Below the pieces are notes generated by a model, which was not told the origin of the DNA, did not search any database, and was given only the letters and a program-made list of their open reading frames with translations. Of a stretch of 64,000 bases of DNA, positions 36,681-48,071 are shown piece by piece. The stretch comes from Simmondsia chinensis (lineage: Eukaryota; Streptophyta; Magnoliopsida; Caryophyllales; Simmondsiaceae). Position numbers and translations under genes: made by a program. The stretch spans positions 6,414,071 through 6,478,070 of the forward strand of contig JAGTTD010000024.1 of assembly GCA_018398585.1 (NCBI GenBank), in the 5' to 3' direction. Position 1 is the stretch's first letter. Every line of letters starts with the position of its first letter.

Positions 36681-37069
36681 TCCGCAATCATCACCCACAT
36701 ATTTAATATAATATTACTAACCTATTAATCCGGAAAAAAAATATTCTCTCTAACAAAAGGTCTATTAAACAAAAATAATATTACTAATTCCAAAAAATAA
36801 CAAATAAGGATTATGAAGTAGAGCACAAGATGACTTACCAACAAATTTTTTTTACTTCACTCTACTCAAAATCACCAAATCACCACTTGTTTTATAAAGG
36901 AATTCGTCTTGGACATTAAGAGAAAAATAAGAGGAAATGTTGACTCACATGTGCATATTTTATTCTTTTATATTACTTTAAATGTTAAGTGTGTAAATTG
37001 AATAAAAATTTATTCAATGCCAACAACCGCTTTATTTCATTTATTAATTTTTTTTATTTAATTTATGTA

Positions 37070-37695
37070 CTCAAAATCACAAACGATGTACTCAAAAAAG
37101 CTAGTTATTCAAAATAGACTAGATGTCGACACACAGAATTCGTGTGTCGACACACAACCTTTTCTTTTACATTTTCATACTTTCTCTAACTTATGTGTCG
37201 ACACATAAATTATGTGTGTCGGCACACAATCTACGTACGCAATATCACTGTACATGTACTCAAAACCACAACCGATGTTCTCAAAATTAGAAGTTATTCA
37301 AATTAGACCATGTGTCGACGCGCAAAAGTTGTGTGTCGACACACAACCTCAAATTGCATGTGCGTCGACACACACTGAATGTACTTTACTTCACTAACAT
37401 GTACTCCATATCTGTGCGTCGACACACAGATTACATGTGTCGACACACACTTAATGTACTCAAAATAAGTAACTTCTACTCAATATCTGTGTGCCAACAG
37501 GCACTGAATGCACTCAAACTCACTAAAATGTACTCAATGAATATGTCAACACACATATTCTGTGTGTTGACTCACAAGCCCTGCTTTTGGTTTCTTCTTC
37601 TTCCTGGTGATGTTGAGTACTAGTATAGTGATTTTGAGATTATGTGCGGTTTTGAGTACAATGAGTGTATGTTGACACACAGGATCAAGAAACCA
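37070..37695. repeat. Internal cluster of GTCGAC palindromes and TACTCAA units
   Basis: At least six palindromes of the GTGTGTCGACACAC type (cores at 37146, 37335, 37418, 37439 and variants near 37198 and 37315) alternate with TACTCAAAA motifs. The orientation of the TACTCAAAA motif flips near 37600. ORFs here (for example 37312-37623) are translations of the repeat. Confidence 0.85.
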
Positions 37696-37739
37696 AGACG
37701 AAATGTACTGATAAGGAAAAAATCGAGGTACCATCACTT

Positions 37740-38150
37740 GTTACAAATAATTTCTTTTGTCATCAACAAAAATCACAAGAAAGAATCACATAATTTCAAT
37801 TATTACAAATGTACCTGATACAATTATTTTCTCTCCCCCCTTGTCATCGGAAAAAACCACAAGATAGGGGATAGATTATTGTACAACAAACGATGATGCA
37901 CATTGACAATTTGGAGTTCCATTTCATTCAAATAAAATTATTTACAACAAAATAAACGCATTGCTACAAATGCAAAAAAGAAAACAAGTCTAGGGTGTCA
38001 GAGGCCTTTGTCTACAAGAGAGGAAGTCTATAATCTTCTGAACGGTGGAGAATGTTCTTCGAGATTTGAGCATTTTAGTGCTGAATGTTGCAAAATTTTA
38101 GATATGCGAAGTCATTTGTTCTTTCGAACACTGAAGTCATTCGCTGACGC
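37740..38150. other. MULE spacer, no gene recognised
   Basis: AT-rich; possibly the 3' untranslated part of the minus-strand ORF to its right. Confidence 0.4.
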
Positions 38151-38159
38151 TCCTTCTTT

Positions 38160-38740
38160 TCATGGGTTGTTCTGCTTTGTCCTCATTAAACCCATCTTCT
38201 CCTTCAAAATTTTCTCTTCCTCGTCTCTATCTTCATCTATTTCTATTGTTCTCCTACCTCTTCTTTGTTTCTTGACCCATACATCGTTTCTAAGTTCAAA
38301 TCCCATCTTTTTCAAAGATGTCTGCATTGGGTCATCCTCGTAAGGAATAGGTTTTGAAAAAAATGATGTATTTAACATGCGTTAGAACACACGGGTAAGA
38401 AGCATGCCATAAGCGGGATTAGACTTCCGAGGACGGATATGAAACATGAATTTTACGACTAAATCCCCAAGGTTTACCTTTTGGCCATTAAGGAGGCAAG
38501 ACAAAAGGAATTAATGCAAGTGAGAGACCGAGTCGAAGCCACCCGATCTAGGAGTGATGTTCATACAAATCAATTTATGTGCAAATCTAAAAACCACTCC
38601 TAGGTCATTTGAGTTCGGCTTCTTTGGGTTAGAAAGTGGTATTTCACCCCAAACTTGTTGAATCATGGAGTGGCAGTGAGATTCTTGGAGAGGGAATTGA
38701 TGGAGGTCTTGGAGAAATATGAAATCATCCTCTTCATCAC

Positions 38741-38771
<31 letters not shown>

Positions 38772-39175
38772 AAGCAATTCATTGATAAACGCTGCATTAA
38801 TTTTTGATTGTTTGTCCTGCCCCTTTTGAGGACAATTAAAGAGGATCATTTTCACAAAAATTTTCAGAAATTTTTAGGTTGAAATAAAATTCGCGTGCCA
38901 AATTCGGGAATACCGGTTTCTTTATACTACAAATTCCAAGCCAACCTACGCCTTCAAACAATTTAAATAACTAGCCCAAGTTGTTTAGCCTAAACCAATC
39001 TCAGTCCATGAATCTACCAAATAACACTTCCTTCGTGAGGAAGGCGTTAGAGGAATCTACCGAAGTACAAGCCCAGGAAGATTCAACTTCGTTGGTTCCG
39101 AATCTCTACTTTGATTTAGTTTCGGACCTCTTTGTGGACTCATGGCTTTTTCCTAAGAAAGAATAACAAAATTTG
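38160..39175 (-). pseudogene. ORF resembling the 'putative plant transposon protein' domain
   Basis: Minus-strand frames read, in order, LAWNLQYKETGIPEFG-like start (about 38900), KINAAFINELLG (about 38800), DEEDDFIFLQDLHQFPLQ, HSMIQQVWGEIPLSN, VVFRFAHKLICMNITPRSGG, a VNLGDLVVKFMFHI segment (about 38440) and MLNTSFFSKPIPYEDD with a charged tail (38378-38160). The W..L......P.........INELLG start and the later long helix match my memory of the plant transposon-associated domain found in many retroelement- and MULE-borne ORFs (Pfam 'Transposase_32'). A run of about 30 A (38740-38769), stops and frameshifts break it. Family assignment is by pattern only. Confidence 0.5.
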
Positions 39176-39540
39176 AGAGAAATATTGTGGTGGGGTTAGG
39201 GTTTGGTGGAGTAAGGTGAAACTTTGAGATTTGTCAAAAAACTATTAGGGATAAAGGAAAGCAAGCAAATTTAAGGGTATAAAATCGCGAGTTTGTTTCT
39301 CAGCTAGGATTTGGGAAAAAGATGAAAGTCTAATGAAAAAATTTTAAGGTTTTGATGTTAAAAGGTGTATAGAAACCTGATTTGTAATAAAAATTAGCTC
39401 TGTACTTGAGACAATGGATGACTTTGCTAAGATTTGGGTTGTAGATGAACCTAGGGTTCGAGAGAGAGAGTAAGAGCAAACGAAGTGAGGAAGGGAGTTA
39501 GGGTTTTGACTTTTAAAGCAAAGTCGTGTGTCAACACATA
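39166..39540. repeat. Inverse copy of the MULE left leader (32440-32815)
   Basis: GGGGTTAGGGTTTGGTGGAG, then TTTGAGATTTGTC.AAAAACT and ATTAGGG, occurs here on the plus strand and as its inverse at about 32680-32760. Thus the sequence next to the left end is duplicated in inverted orientation in the middle of the element. Confidence 0.75.
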
Positions 39541-40225
39541 CTTTGTGTGTCGACACACAATGCTCTCTGTAATATGTGTGTCGACACACGAACACTGTGT
39601 GTCAACACACGTATGATTTTGATGAATAATTGAAGTTGAGTATGTTATGGTGATGTTAAGTACAATTTGGTGGTTAATTTGGGTACTTTGGGGTGATTCT
39701 GGATACATGAAATGTGTGTCGACATACTTTGTGTGTCGACACACATATCCCACTCTAATATGTGTGTCGACACACAAATAATGTGTGTCGACACATAGGT
39801 GATTTTGAAGAATAACTGAAGTTGAGTACATTATGATGATGTTGAGTACATTAGTGGTGAATTTGGGTACTTTGGTTGTGATTCTGAGTATGTGATATGT
39901 GTGTCAACACACATATCTCACTATAATATGTGTGTCGATACACAAACACTGTGTATCGACACATAGGTGATTTCATGAATAACATGAAGTTTAGTATATC
40001 ATGGTGATGTTCAGTACATTGGTGGTGAATTTGGGTACTTTGGTGGTGATTCTGAGTATGTGATATGTGTGTCGACACAGTGATTTTGAAGAATAACTGA
40101 AGTTGAGTACATTATGATGATGTTGAGTACATTGGTGATGAATTTGGGTACTTTGGTGGTGATTCTGAGTACGTGATATGTGGGTTGACAAACAAACACT
40201 GTGCATCGACACACAATTGATTTTG
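39520..40225. repeat. Tandem array of palindrome-bearing units
   Basis: Four head-to-tail units start at GATTTTGA.GAATAA (about 39614, 39801, 39968, 40082), of 114-187 bp. Each has TTGAGTACATTATGATGATG, GGGTACTTTGG, TGATTCTGAGTA and then zero to four GTGTGTCGACACAC palindromes (cores at 39549, 39580, 39735, 39767, 39787 and degenerate ones). Non-coding. Confidence 0.88.
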
Positions 40226-40667
40226 AGTTTGTTAGTCTTACAAAATCAATTTAACTAAACCTCAGTACTACTTTTCACCCATCCCTTCTTTTTGATAATA
40301 GAGTCCCTCAATCAACATAAACGACAATAAAGTTCATTAGTCTTTTCGACAATGGTTCTCATCAACAATTTAACTAATACGATCCATAAACCCATACATC
40401 CATACTTATTGGTTTCAACTATACAACATCAAAACTTATTCTTTATTACATTTATGTTTCATTCAATACAGGAAGGGTTGTCCATTACAAGAAGTCGACA
40501 AAAAAAAAAGAGTACAACATCATTGTGTGTGAATACTAGCAGCCTGCTTTATCTTTAAGTTCTTGTAATATGCCGTTAAGCGGATTAGTCACTAATTCTA
40601 TCAGTAGCTTCAATCTCTCGAGATCCCATTCCTACATCCAATGAAAAGCAAAGAGTACATTATTTAA

Positions 40668-43600
40668 TTACAAAGTGTAAATATACAAGGAACACCTTGA
40701 AGATGGAACACGAATCACGACATTGAACAACGACATTAAACATGTTTGAACTGACATCTGATCAAATGGATCGATTTTGTCCCATTCAACCGCTTGCAAC
40801 CACTTTACTACAAAAAATCCGCAATCATAGCTGCATAATAAGATCACACAGTGCAGGTTACTACACATTCAACGGAAAAGATCTGAATAACTCAAGAATA
40901 AGTGATATATACCCGTTTCTTTGGTTAGGGACAGCCGGAACTTGGATTGGATAAGAGTCCAGTTCAGAACACATTTTCATCCCATTGGTTTTTTGGAAAT
41001 ATTATGTACAACATTGTATTTTCCATAAAAATGATAGTCTCATTAAATGTGGTGCAATTTTAATTCCATGATATTCGTATGAAACATGCGGTGAAGCCAG
41101 TGATGCTTACAAACCTTTTAACCATATCCACTCATTGCTTATTTCCTTCGATAATTGCAAGGGAATCCAGTAAATAGGATACTTTCAGACGGAAGTCTAC
41201 CACACATAGGAACCAGTGTGTCTTACCCTCGTTTATTGGTATATATAGCTGCAGTTCAACACAAGTCCTTAGAATGTACATCGATGAACAATTTATCCAG
41301 GCGAGATCATCATAAATGTTACTGCTAATTACCTTATCCGTCTATATTCGATGGTAAATACACCCCGGTGTAGCTGGAATAAAACATCATCATGTCCTCC
41401 ATAGTGTATGCAGAGAGAGAAGATGACTATAGAAAGGCACATGTACGAAGTTATAAGCAGAATTATATTAATTTAAGTATTTATTATACGTATAATGATT
41501 TGTGACGTGCCGAAAAGAAGGTAGGCAAGAAGACTTGATCCCAGCCTTTATTTCTAGAAGAGTTGGTCATGTACGAAATAGCCAAGTTGATGACTTGTGA
41601 CAATGTAGGCAATTAGGTCATTCAACATACGGTGATGAATAAAAATGTGCGCAATGTTCACTTATAGAGTTACTTAGCCACTCGTGCGGATATAAAGTTA
41701 TGAAGTCCACATGACAGTAACAGTTATGCTCTGTCACCACCAATCTCTCCCTAAAAAATAATATCAAACATTAAAGAGATTATTTGGATATAAATTTGAA
41801 TAGACAATGTCAAACATAAATTTACCTAAGAAGCTGCTAACCTGCCATCGAATACGTATTGGTATAAGGGCCGTTCGGAATGACTGAGTCACTACATTAC
41901 GGCATCTATTGGTGCTAAGAAGATAGGATACTCTCTTGACCCGTACACTAGGGCAGTGGGATCGTATTGGTGCTCTTGCTTCCCACTTTAACTATATCCA
42001 GTTGTTCTACACCCTCTTTGTTTTTTCCCACGTTCTTTCTCTGCTGCTTCCCCTCCATTGTATAAGGTGTATGTATCGATCGTCCCCTTTTCCTTTTAGA
42101 TGCCATCCTCAATGACATCTCGTGTGATTTACTCACACAAGGTGGTTGGACAGGTTCATCATTCAAAGTCTGCAAAGGAAGTGTCGAAATTACTTGTAGT
42201 GGCTCTGGGTTAAATTTCTTCTCTAACATTGGTTTCAACACCTTATTTGCAGCCTTTGAAGTAACGGATGTAGAGGAACATGCCTCCGGGCTTAGCATTA
42301 AATTTGTCTCACCTTTTTGTACACCGATACTATAGGGGGACTAGATAGTAATGAACTTTTTCGGGTCTAACATCTTTGTCCATACTTGAAGCAAGAACTG
42401 TATTGGGAAAATTTTTTTTGATAATTATCAGCAAAGCTGTAGTACGTATCGGGTCTCGCCACTTACCGTCTTGTAAATGGAGATGGGAACAAAATCCAGA
42501 TCAAAATGGGAAAAATCAGACACCAAATACAAACGGGATAACATCACGCAAGCAGGAAAGGACCAGGGGCTAACAGGGCACTAGTTGAATTTCGAAGTAG
42601 GCACACACACAGCCACACTTTCCAGTCAAAGATGAATAACCTCAAGAGGATGGAAACCAATAGAGGGAAATCCCCCCTCCCCCGCATTGTAAGCACGTCC
42701 CTTGGAATGGGAAATCATCTTCTTTATCGGTTGCTTTATTTTTTTTCAACTCCTATATTATTTCAAGAAGTTGTTTGATTTGCACGTCCCTTGCATTCAT
42801 TTGCATGGCATTGCATTCATTTGCTTAGCCATTGCATCAATGTGCTCCTTACAGCACGTGCAAGATTTATTAGAGCTGACCTCATCGATGGAAGCGCGAT
42901 GCTCCACCATAATCTTGTCACTACCATCAACATCGGATGGAGTAGACGGTACTACTAGCAACGAGGGGCTTGGTATTCACTCTGTTGGGTCCTTCGAGAA
43001 CTGTGTAACACCAAGCATTCAAAGTTAAAACCAATCATATATGTCACAAGCTATTACATAAACGATTGCATCCAAATTTTATCATGTATTACCTTGACAT
43101 CACCAAAAGGTTTATATTCTCGAAGAATGCACCCTTTCTTAGCCTTCACTTCTGCATCCATCAAAAATTGGCAACAAAGATTCATCCGAATTGATGGGGG
43201 CATCGAAACGCGTCCATCAATTGAGTACTCGCAAAAGAAAATCCAGTACATTTAAGAAAATAAGATAAATTAGACCATATATTATGTAGAAGTACAATAA
43301 CAATTAAGCAAGAAATGTGCTTACCATGAATAAAAAAATACTTCCATTCAGTCTATTTTGTTCTTCCCATATTCCAATACTCCCTCTACAATTCCTCTAT
43401 ATACAATTTTCGCCCAATTTATCCGCGATGTCTTATTGGTGTTGATTGCGAGGTTGAACCACGCCTTCTTTGGATTGAGTCTTGTGGTTGGACACAAAAA
43501 TGCAGTGAATGCGTAAAGCACGGCCAACACCTTAAATCGGTCATCAGCATTACCGTGTGTGACTAGTGCTTCTTCCATTTGATTGTATGTCCAACCACCA

Positions 43601-44107
43601 AACTCTTTGTACAAGCTATTCAGCCTTGGTTCATCTTTGCAATCGTCTATCTCAATACCTTGGTTTTTAAATCCCAAAAGTAACTCGACATCTTGTTCGG
43701 TCAAAAACGTTTCTTATTTGGAACGGTCAAAATTTGCGACATCGGGTCAATATTGTCGACTACACTTAAACACATATCCATATTTTTTTTTTTGCACTAT
43801 ATGTGCATCAAAGCACCCAAGCCCAAAGCTTGGATGGCAATCCTCTTGTCTTCGAAGAATCGCTTCATCAATTCGATTACACATTGCGGTGCGCAACATG
43901 TACATACATGAATATCAATAAGTATAACTAGCTTCAAACGTATAATAAAAGAACTAGTAAAATTTTTCAACATGTATTACCCTAGACTTTAACGAGTCTT
44001 CAATTTTTGTGCTCAGGTACAATCTTGAGCTATTCTTTGACTCAAGAATGTAGGGTTCTTTCTCCTCTTTGGACAAAGTCTTCCATATTTTGCTCATCCT
44101 CTTTACC
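40668..44107 (-). pseudogene. Ulp1-type cysteine protease gene carried by the MULE
   Basis: Minus strand, multi-exon. The C-terminal C48 peptidase domain keeps all three catalytic residues: His in IPINEGKTHWFLCVVD (codon 41216-41218), Asp in SYLLDSL (codon 41165-41167) and Cys in YDCGFFVVKWLQ (codon 40821-40823). An 82-bp GT-AG intron (40831-40912) joins PNQRNG to YDCG in phase. The last exon stops at 40668. Upstream is a conserved N-terminal domain at 43704-43348 (EDVELLLGF-like; FTAFLCPTTR; INWAKIVYRGI), then 43251-43054 and a charged linker 42298-41948. The family cleaves SUMO or ubiquitin-like tags; the role inside MULEs is unknown. I cannot show the full chain is open, so it may be intact or a pseudogene. 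Confidence 0.72.
43979..44107 (-). CDS. Putative 5' exon of the Ulp1-like gene, HMG-box-like segment
   Basis: After an acceptor-like TACTATTGTAG the minus strand reads VKRMSKIWKTLSKEEKEPY, then ILESKNSSRLYL, before a GTAATA donor-like site. KIWKTLSKEEKEPY resembles helix 2 of an HMG box (IWK.LS.EEK..Y). It precedes, on the same strand, the conserved N-terminal domain of the protease gene. Whether it belongs to that gene is inferred from position only. Confidence 0.4.
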
Positions 44108-44437
44108 CACTACAATAGTAAACATAATCAATCAATTAACTATAAAAGGCGTCACATTACTTGAAACTAATACCAAATACCCTTGATTTTACTTTTTTTT
44201 TTCCATCACTCCTATTTGATTATTGTCCATCTTCGTGTTTTCTTCACCACAAAATAGAATATGAACCACTAGTTTCATCTTATATGTGTCATGCATAATC
44301 AAAGATAAAATGATCCTCACTAAAATATAATGAACGCATTTCTTGTCCTTTTATTGCTAATTTTATCTTGTAAGTTCTTTATCTCTGAAACACTAGTCAC
44401 AGTAAACAAGATTTTCATTAATAAACGGGTTTATCAA

Positions 44438-44940
44438 AAAATAACCACAAATGAAGCCAAATACAAGCCAAACAAGCAAAACTCAACAAAACCCGCTGGA
44501 TAGAAAAAGGCATAGATGTAAGGAAAAAAAAAAAAAAGGAAGTATAAAAAATTCTTCCAAAAAATCTGAACCTAATTTTTTCAAAAAAGACAGCAGCAAT
44601 ACTGCGGGAAAGGACAGTTTCAAACACTAACAAGAAATTTCAATCCTAACCCCCTATTACTTATAAAATCCCATATAAACTCAAATAAAATAAGAAAATC
44701 TAGTTTAGAGAAAAGAAATGACTAACTTATAACACACAAAAGGATGATCAGCATGCATTTTGTTGTATTACAAGCCAAATAACCACAAATGAAGCCAAAT
44801 ACAAGCCAAACGAGCAAAACTCAACAAAACCCACTACAACACCAACAAGAAACCTACTACTTATAAAAATCTAGCTTAGAGATAAGAAGTGACTAACTTA
44901 TAACACACAAAAGAATAATCGGCATGGATTTTGTTGTATT
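44438..44940. repeat. Direct duplication in the MULE spacer
   Basis: AACCACAAATGAAGCCAAAT (44440 and 44780) and GACTAACTTATAACACACAA (about 44720 and 44890) recur in the same order. The second copy lacks about 170 bp between them. The region is probably leader of the minus-strand gene. Confidence 0.75.
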
Positions 44941-45079
44941 AGAAGAAAAAGATAGAAAACAAACCCTAACTCTAGCAAAAACACCTAAATAAAGTAAAAA
45001 AATACAAAAGTATAATCTTAATCTACATTCTTGGTTATAAAATGTAAAAAAATTACTAAAAATTAGTGGTATAGATTCA

Positions 45080-47135
45080 GATTAGAGTATTAGATTGAGA
45101 TATAAGAGGAGATAGTAAGCAAACCCTAACAATGGAGTTGAAGTAGCATAGTTGAAAGTGGTTCTGACACTAATAGGGTTTGCTGTGGTGGCTAGATGGT
45201 GGAGAGACGGCCGTTGTTTGCCGGATTTGAGAGAGAGAGAGATAGTGCGAGTGCGATGAGAGAGAGAGTACATGAGCGAGTGAGTGGGTACATTTTTAGA
45301 GATTTTAACTACCTTGTTTGTGTGTCGCCACACAAAATCCAGCAGCCAAACAATGTCCCTGTGTGTCGACACACCGATTTTGTGTGTCGAAACACAACCT
45401 ATGTACTCAAAATTACTAATCATGTACTCAAAATCACCAATACTGTGCTCAAATTGACCAACCATGTACTCAAAATCACCAACCATGTACTCAAACGTAG
45501 AAGCAATACTGGGTGCTTGTGTGTGGACACATAGTGCCTGTGTATCGACACACAACCTATGTACTCGAAATAACCACCGTGTACTCAAAATCACCAATAA
45601 TGTACTTAATATCACAAATAATGTACTCAAATTGACCAACAATGTACCAAAATCACCAACCTTGTACTCAAAGTAATACCCATTTGTGTCAACACACAAC
45701 CTATGTACACGAAAACACCACCTATGTACTCAAACCAACAAATAATGTACTCAAAATCACCCAACTGTGTGTCAACACGTAGATTACATGTGTCGCCACA
45801 CAAAGTCTAGAAAACGATCGAAGTGCCTGAGTGTGTGACATACAAGAACTCCATGTTGATGCACATGATACACATACTCAAAATCACCACCCATGTGCTC
45901 AAATTCACCATCCATGTACTCAATATCTACTCTTTTACTAAAGATCACAACCCATGTACTCAAAATCACAATCCATGTAATTGTATTACGATATTATCTG
46001 TTAAGTTCATGCAATATTAATGAATCATATGATTCTACAAAATTAAGATTCTACATAGGATATTATCGGTCTGTAGTTGTGGAATCATAGAATGGTATGA
46101 TTTTAAGCTTCGAATCTAAAGCTTTTACTCTAAAATAACTAATTATTAGAAATCATCATCCACTTTCATACGTAACATCATTTTTAGTTTCTAATGTATC
46201 TAATACATTTGTACGCTTGTACATTAATTATATGTAACATCTATAATCACCACCCATGTATTCAAATTTACCGCTCACTCGACATCACTACACATTTATT
46301 GAAAATCACCATTTACTCAAAAATTTCATATAATTATGTTTAGTGTTTTTATAAATAATATTAGGTACATAAAATTAACTAACATTTGTTAATTTCTTTT
46401 CGAACCAATGAATTTTTAATTTATTATGTCATTACTGTTATATTTAAATTATTTATAAATGTATAATTAGATAATTATATAATATATAAAATTATTCATT
46501 TTTTATAAATATATGTTGAAAAATTTCATATAAATACGTTTAGTGTTTTAATAAATAGTATTAGGTAAATAAAATTAATTATTTGTTAATTTAAACCACT
46601 TGATTTTTTTGATTTAGTTTCATATAATTATGTTTAGAGTTTTTATGAATAATATTAGGAAAATAAAATTATTTATTTATTAAATTAAACCACTTAATTT
46701 CTTTTTAATTTAGTTTCATATAATTATGTTTAGTGCTTTTATAAATAGTATAAGGTAAGTATTTATTAAATTAAACCACTTTATTTCTTTTTAATTTAAT
46801 TTTATATAATTATGTTTAGTGTTTTTTATAACTAGTATTAGGCAAATAAAATTAATTATTTGTTAAATTAAATCACTTCATTTCGTTTTAATTTATTTTT
46901 TTTATGTCCTTACTGTATTTATGTTGTGAAATTAAACCAATTAATTTTTTAATTTATTTTTTACATCCTTACTATATTTATTATTCATTTAATTAATATA
47001 TACTTATTCAGTTACATTTATAAAAACCGAATTAAAAAAAAAAAGAAATGGAGAGCCAGTAAATACCGTTTCCCAATGCAGAAAAGTACTTTTTTGTAGG
47101 TACAGAAAAGTACTTTTCTGCACCTAAGAAAATTT
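45080..47135. repeat. Right terminal inverted repeat region of the MULE
   Basis: From inside outward it has an AAACCCTAAC..GAGAGAGAGA leader (45120-45270), GTCGAC palindromes (core 45365), 21-bp-period arrays of TACTCAAAATCACC (45404-45490, 45570-45680, 45875-45980), and an AT-rich outer part with about five copies of a 100-110-bp unit (TTTCATATAATTATGTTTAG...ATTAAACCACTT) at 46323-46930. The inverse of 46320-46440 matches 31600-31800. Confidence 0.75.
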
Positions 47136-47144
47136 GGTGCTTCA

Positions 47145-48069
47145 TATATATGAACGTACATGTATTCATTATATTAGTTGAACATGCATTTGCCTTATAA
47201 CTCCATTAACATATATAAATTCTTATATTCAAGTTCTTTTCATAACCATGATCATATAAACATTGCTTTTTTTTGGTAAGAAAATTGACACTAGTGGGAT
47301 TTGAACCCAATACCTCTAACATATAAAGTGCACCATTATCATGTAAGCTACAATTGTTTTATTCATATAAACATTGCGTTTCATGATTTTCCAAATCTGC
47401 TACTGTTCACTCCATTATGCCATAATATAAATTCTGTCAATGAACAATACGTACAGGAGATTAAATCAATTACCGTCAAAACAAGAATGTATCAAAATAC
47501 CCACATTTATATTCTATTATGGGCTTATGTCCGCATAGTTTTTACCATACGTGCATTAAATTTTAATCTAATTGTTGTTCAGATTACAAATTCATACAAC
47601 AATGAATTTACTCTACATAATGCACAATTTATATTTTGTTCCAAAATCTGAATGTGTTTTAATAATTCATGAAAACCCATTGTTCTTTTCAATTTGAAAA
47701 ATACATGTATCATTATCAACGTACTTTATTCACTTATTTATTATTATTAGTTTTGGTATCATCTTGGCGTCTGGTTTCAACAACCATGTTACACAAGCAT
47801 TTACCTTGTAGCATCGTCTTGACGTCTAGTTTCAACAACCACCCAAAACAGAAATTTTATACATAATCACATATCACGATTTACAGTAATTACTACAACT
47901 TATGTTTTATCATATAGTAAATATTTTCACACTACACTAAAAATTTACCATAGAAAAACTAAATTGCACACTTTATATGGCAATAACCATTTTCGATTTT
48001 AAGTATTAAATACCAGATCCATCTATAAATATATAATGTTTTGCTAATTATACACAAGAAAACATGGAT
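47145..48069. other. AT-rich DNA, nothing firmly recognised
   Basis: It may be the continuation of the decayed copia interrupted by the MULE, but no domain can be read. Confidence 0.4.
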
Positions 48070-48071
48070 CA

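Larger units (their letters stand above)
31379..47135 (-). mobile_element. Giant Mutator-like element (MULE) with transposase and Ulp1 protease
   Basis: The outer flanks are inverse copies. ATAATAAATTAAAAATT(T/C)ATTGG...ACTAAACATAATTATAT...TTTTTGAGTA at about 31600-31800 matches the inverse of 46320-46440, and the leucine-zipper-free leader AGGGTTTGG..GAGTAAA sequences recur inside. GGCGCTTCT (31370-31378) and GGTGCTTCA (47136-47144) are a candidate 9-bp target duplication with 2 mismatches; the exact ends are therefore tentative. Inside, on the minus strand, are a FAR1-type DDE transposase, a plant-transposon-domain ORF and an Ulp1-type protease gene. Plant MULEs carrying Ulp1-like genes are known (Kaonashi-type in Arabidopsis, similar ones in melon). 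At about 15.7 kb this is large and contains several internal repeats of its own end sequence. Confidence 0.72.

Noticed and set aside
37120..37450. Regularly spaced palindromes that look like a CRISPR array
   Set aside because: The repeats are degenerate with unequal spacing, lie inside a plant MULE, and there are no cas genes. They are transposon terminal-type repeats.
47282..47330. tRNA gene suggested by GGGATTTGAACCC
   Set aside because: Only a B-box-like stretch is present, with no A box at the right distance and no cloverleaf.
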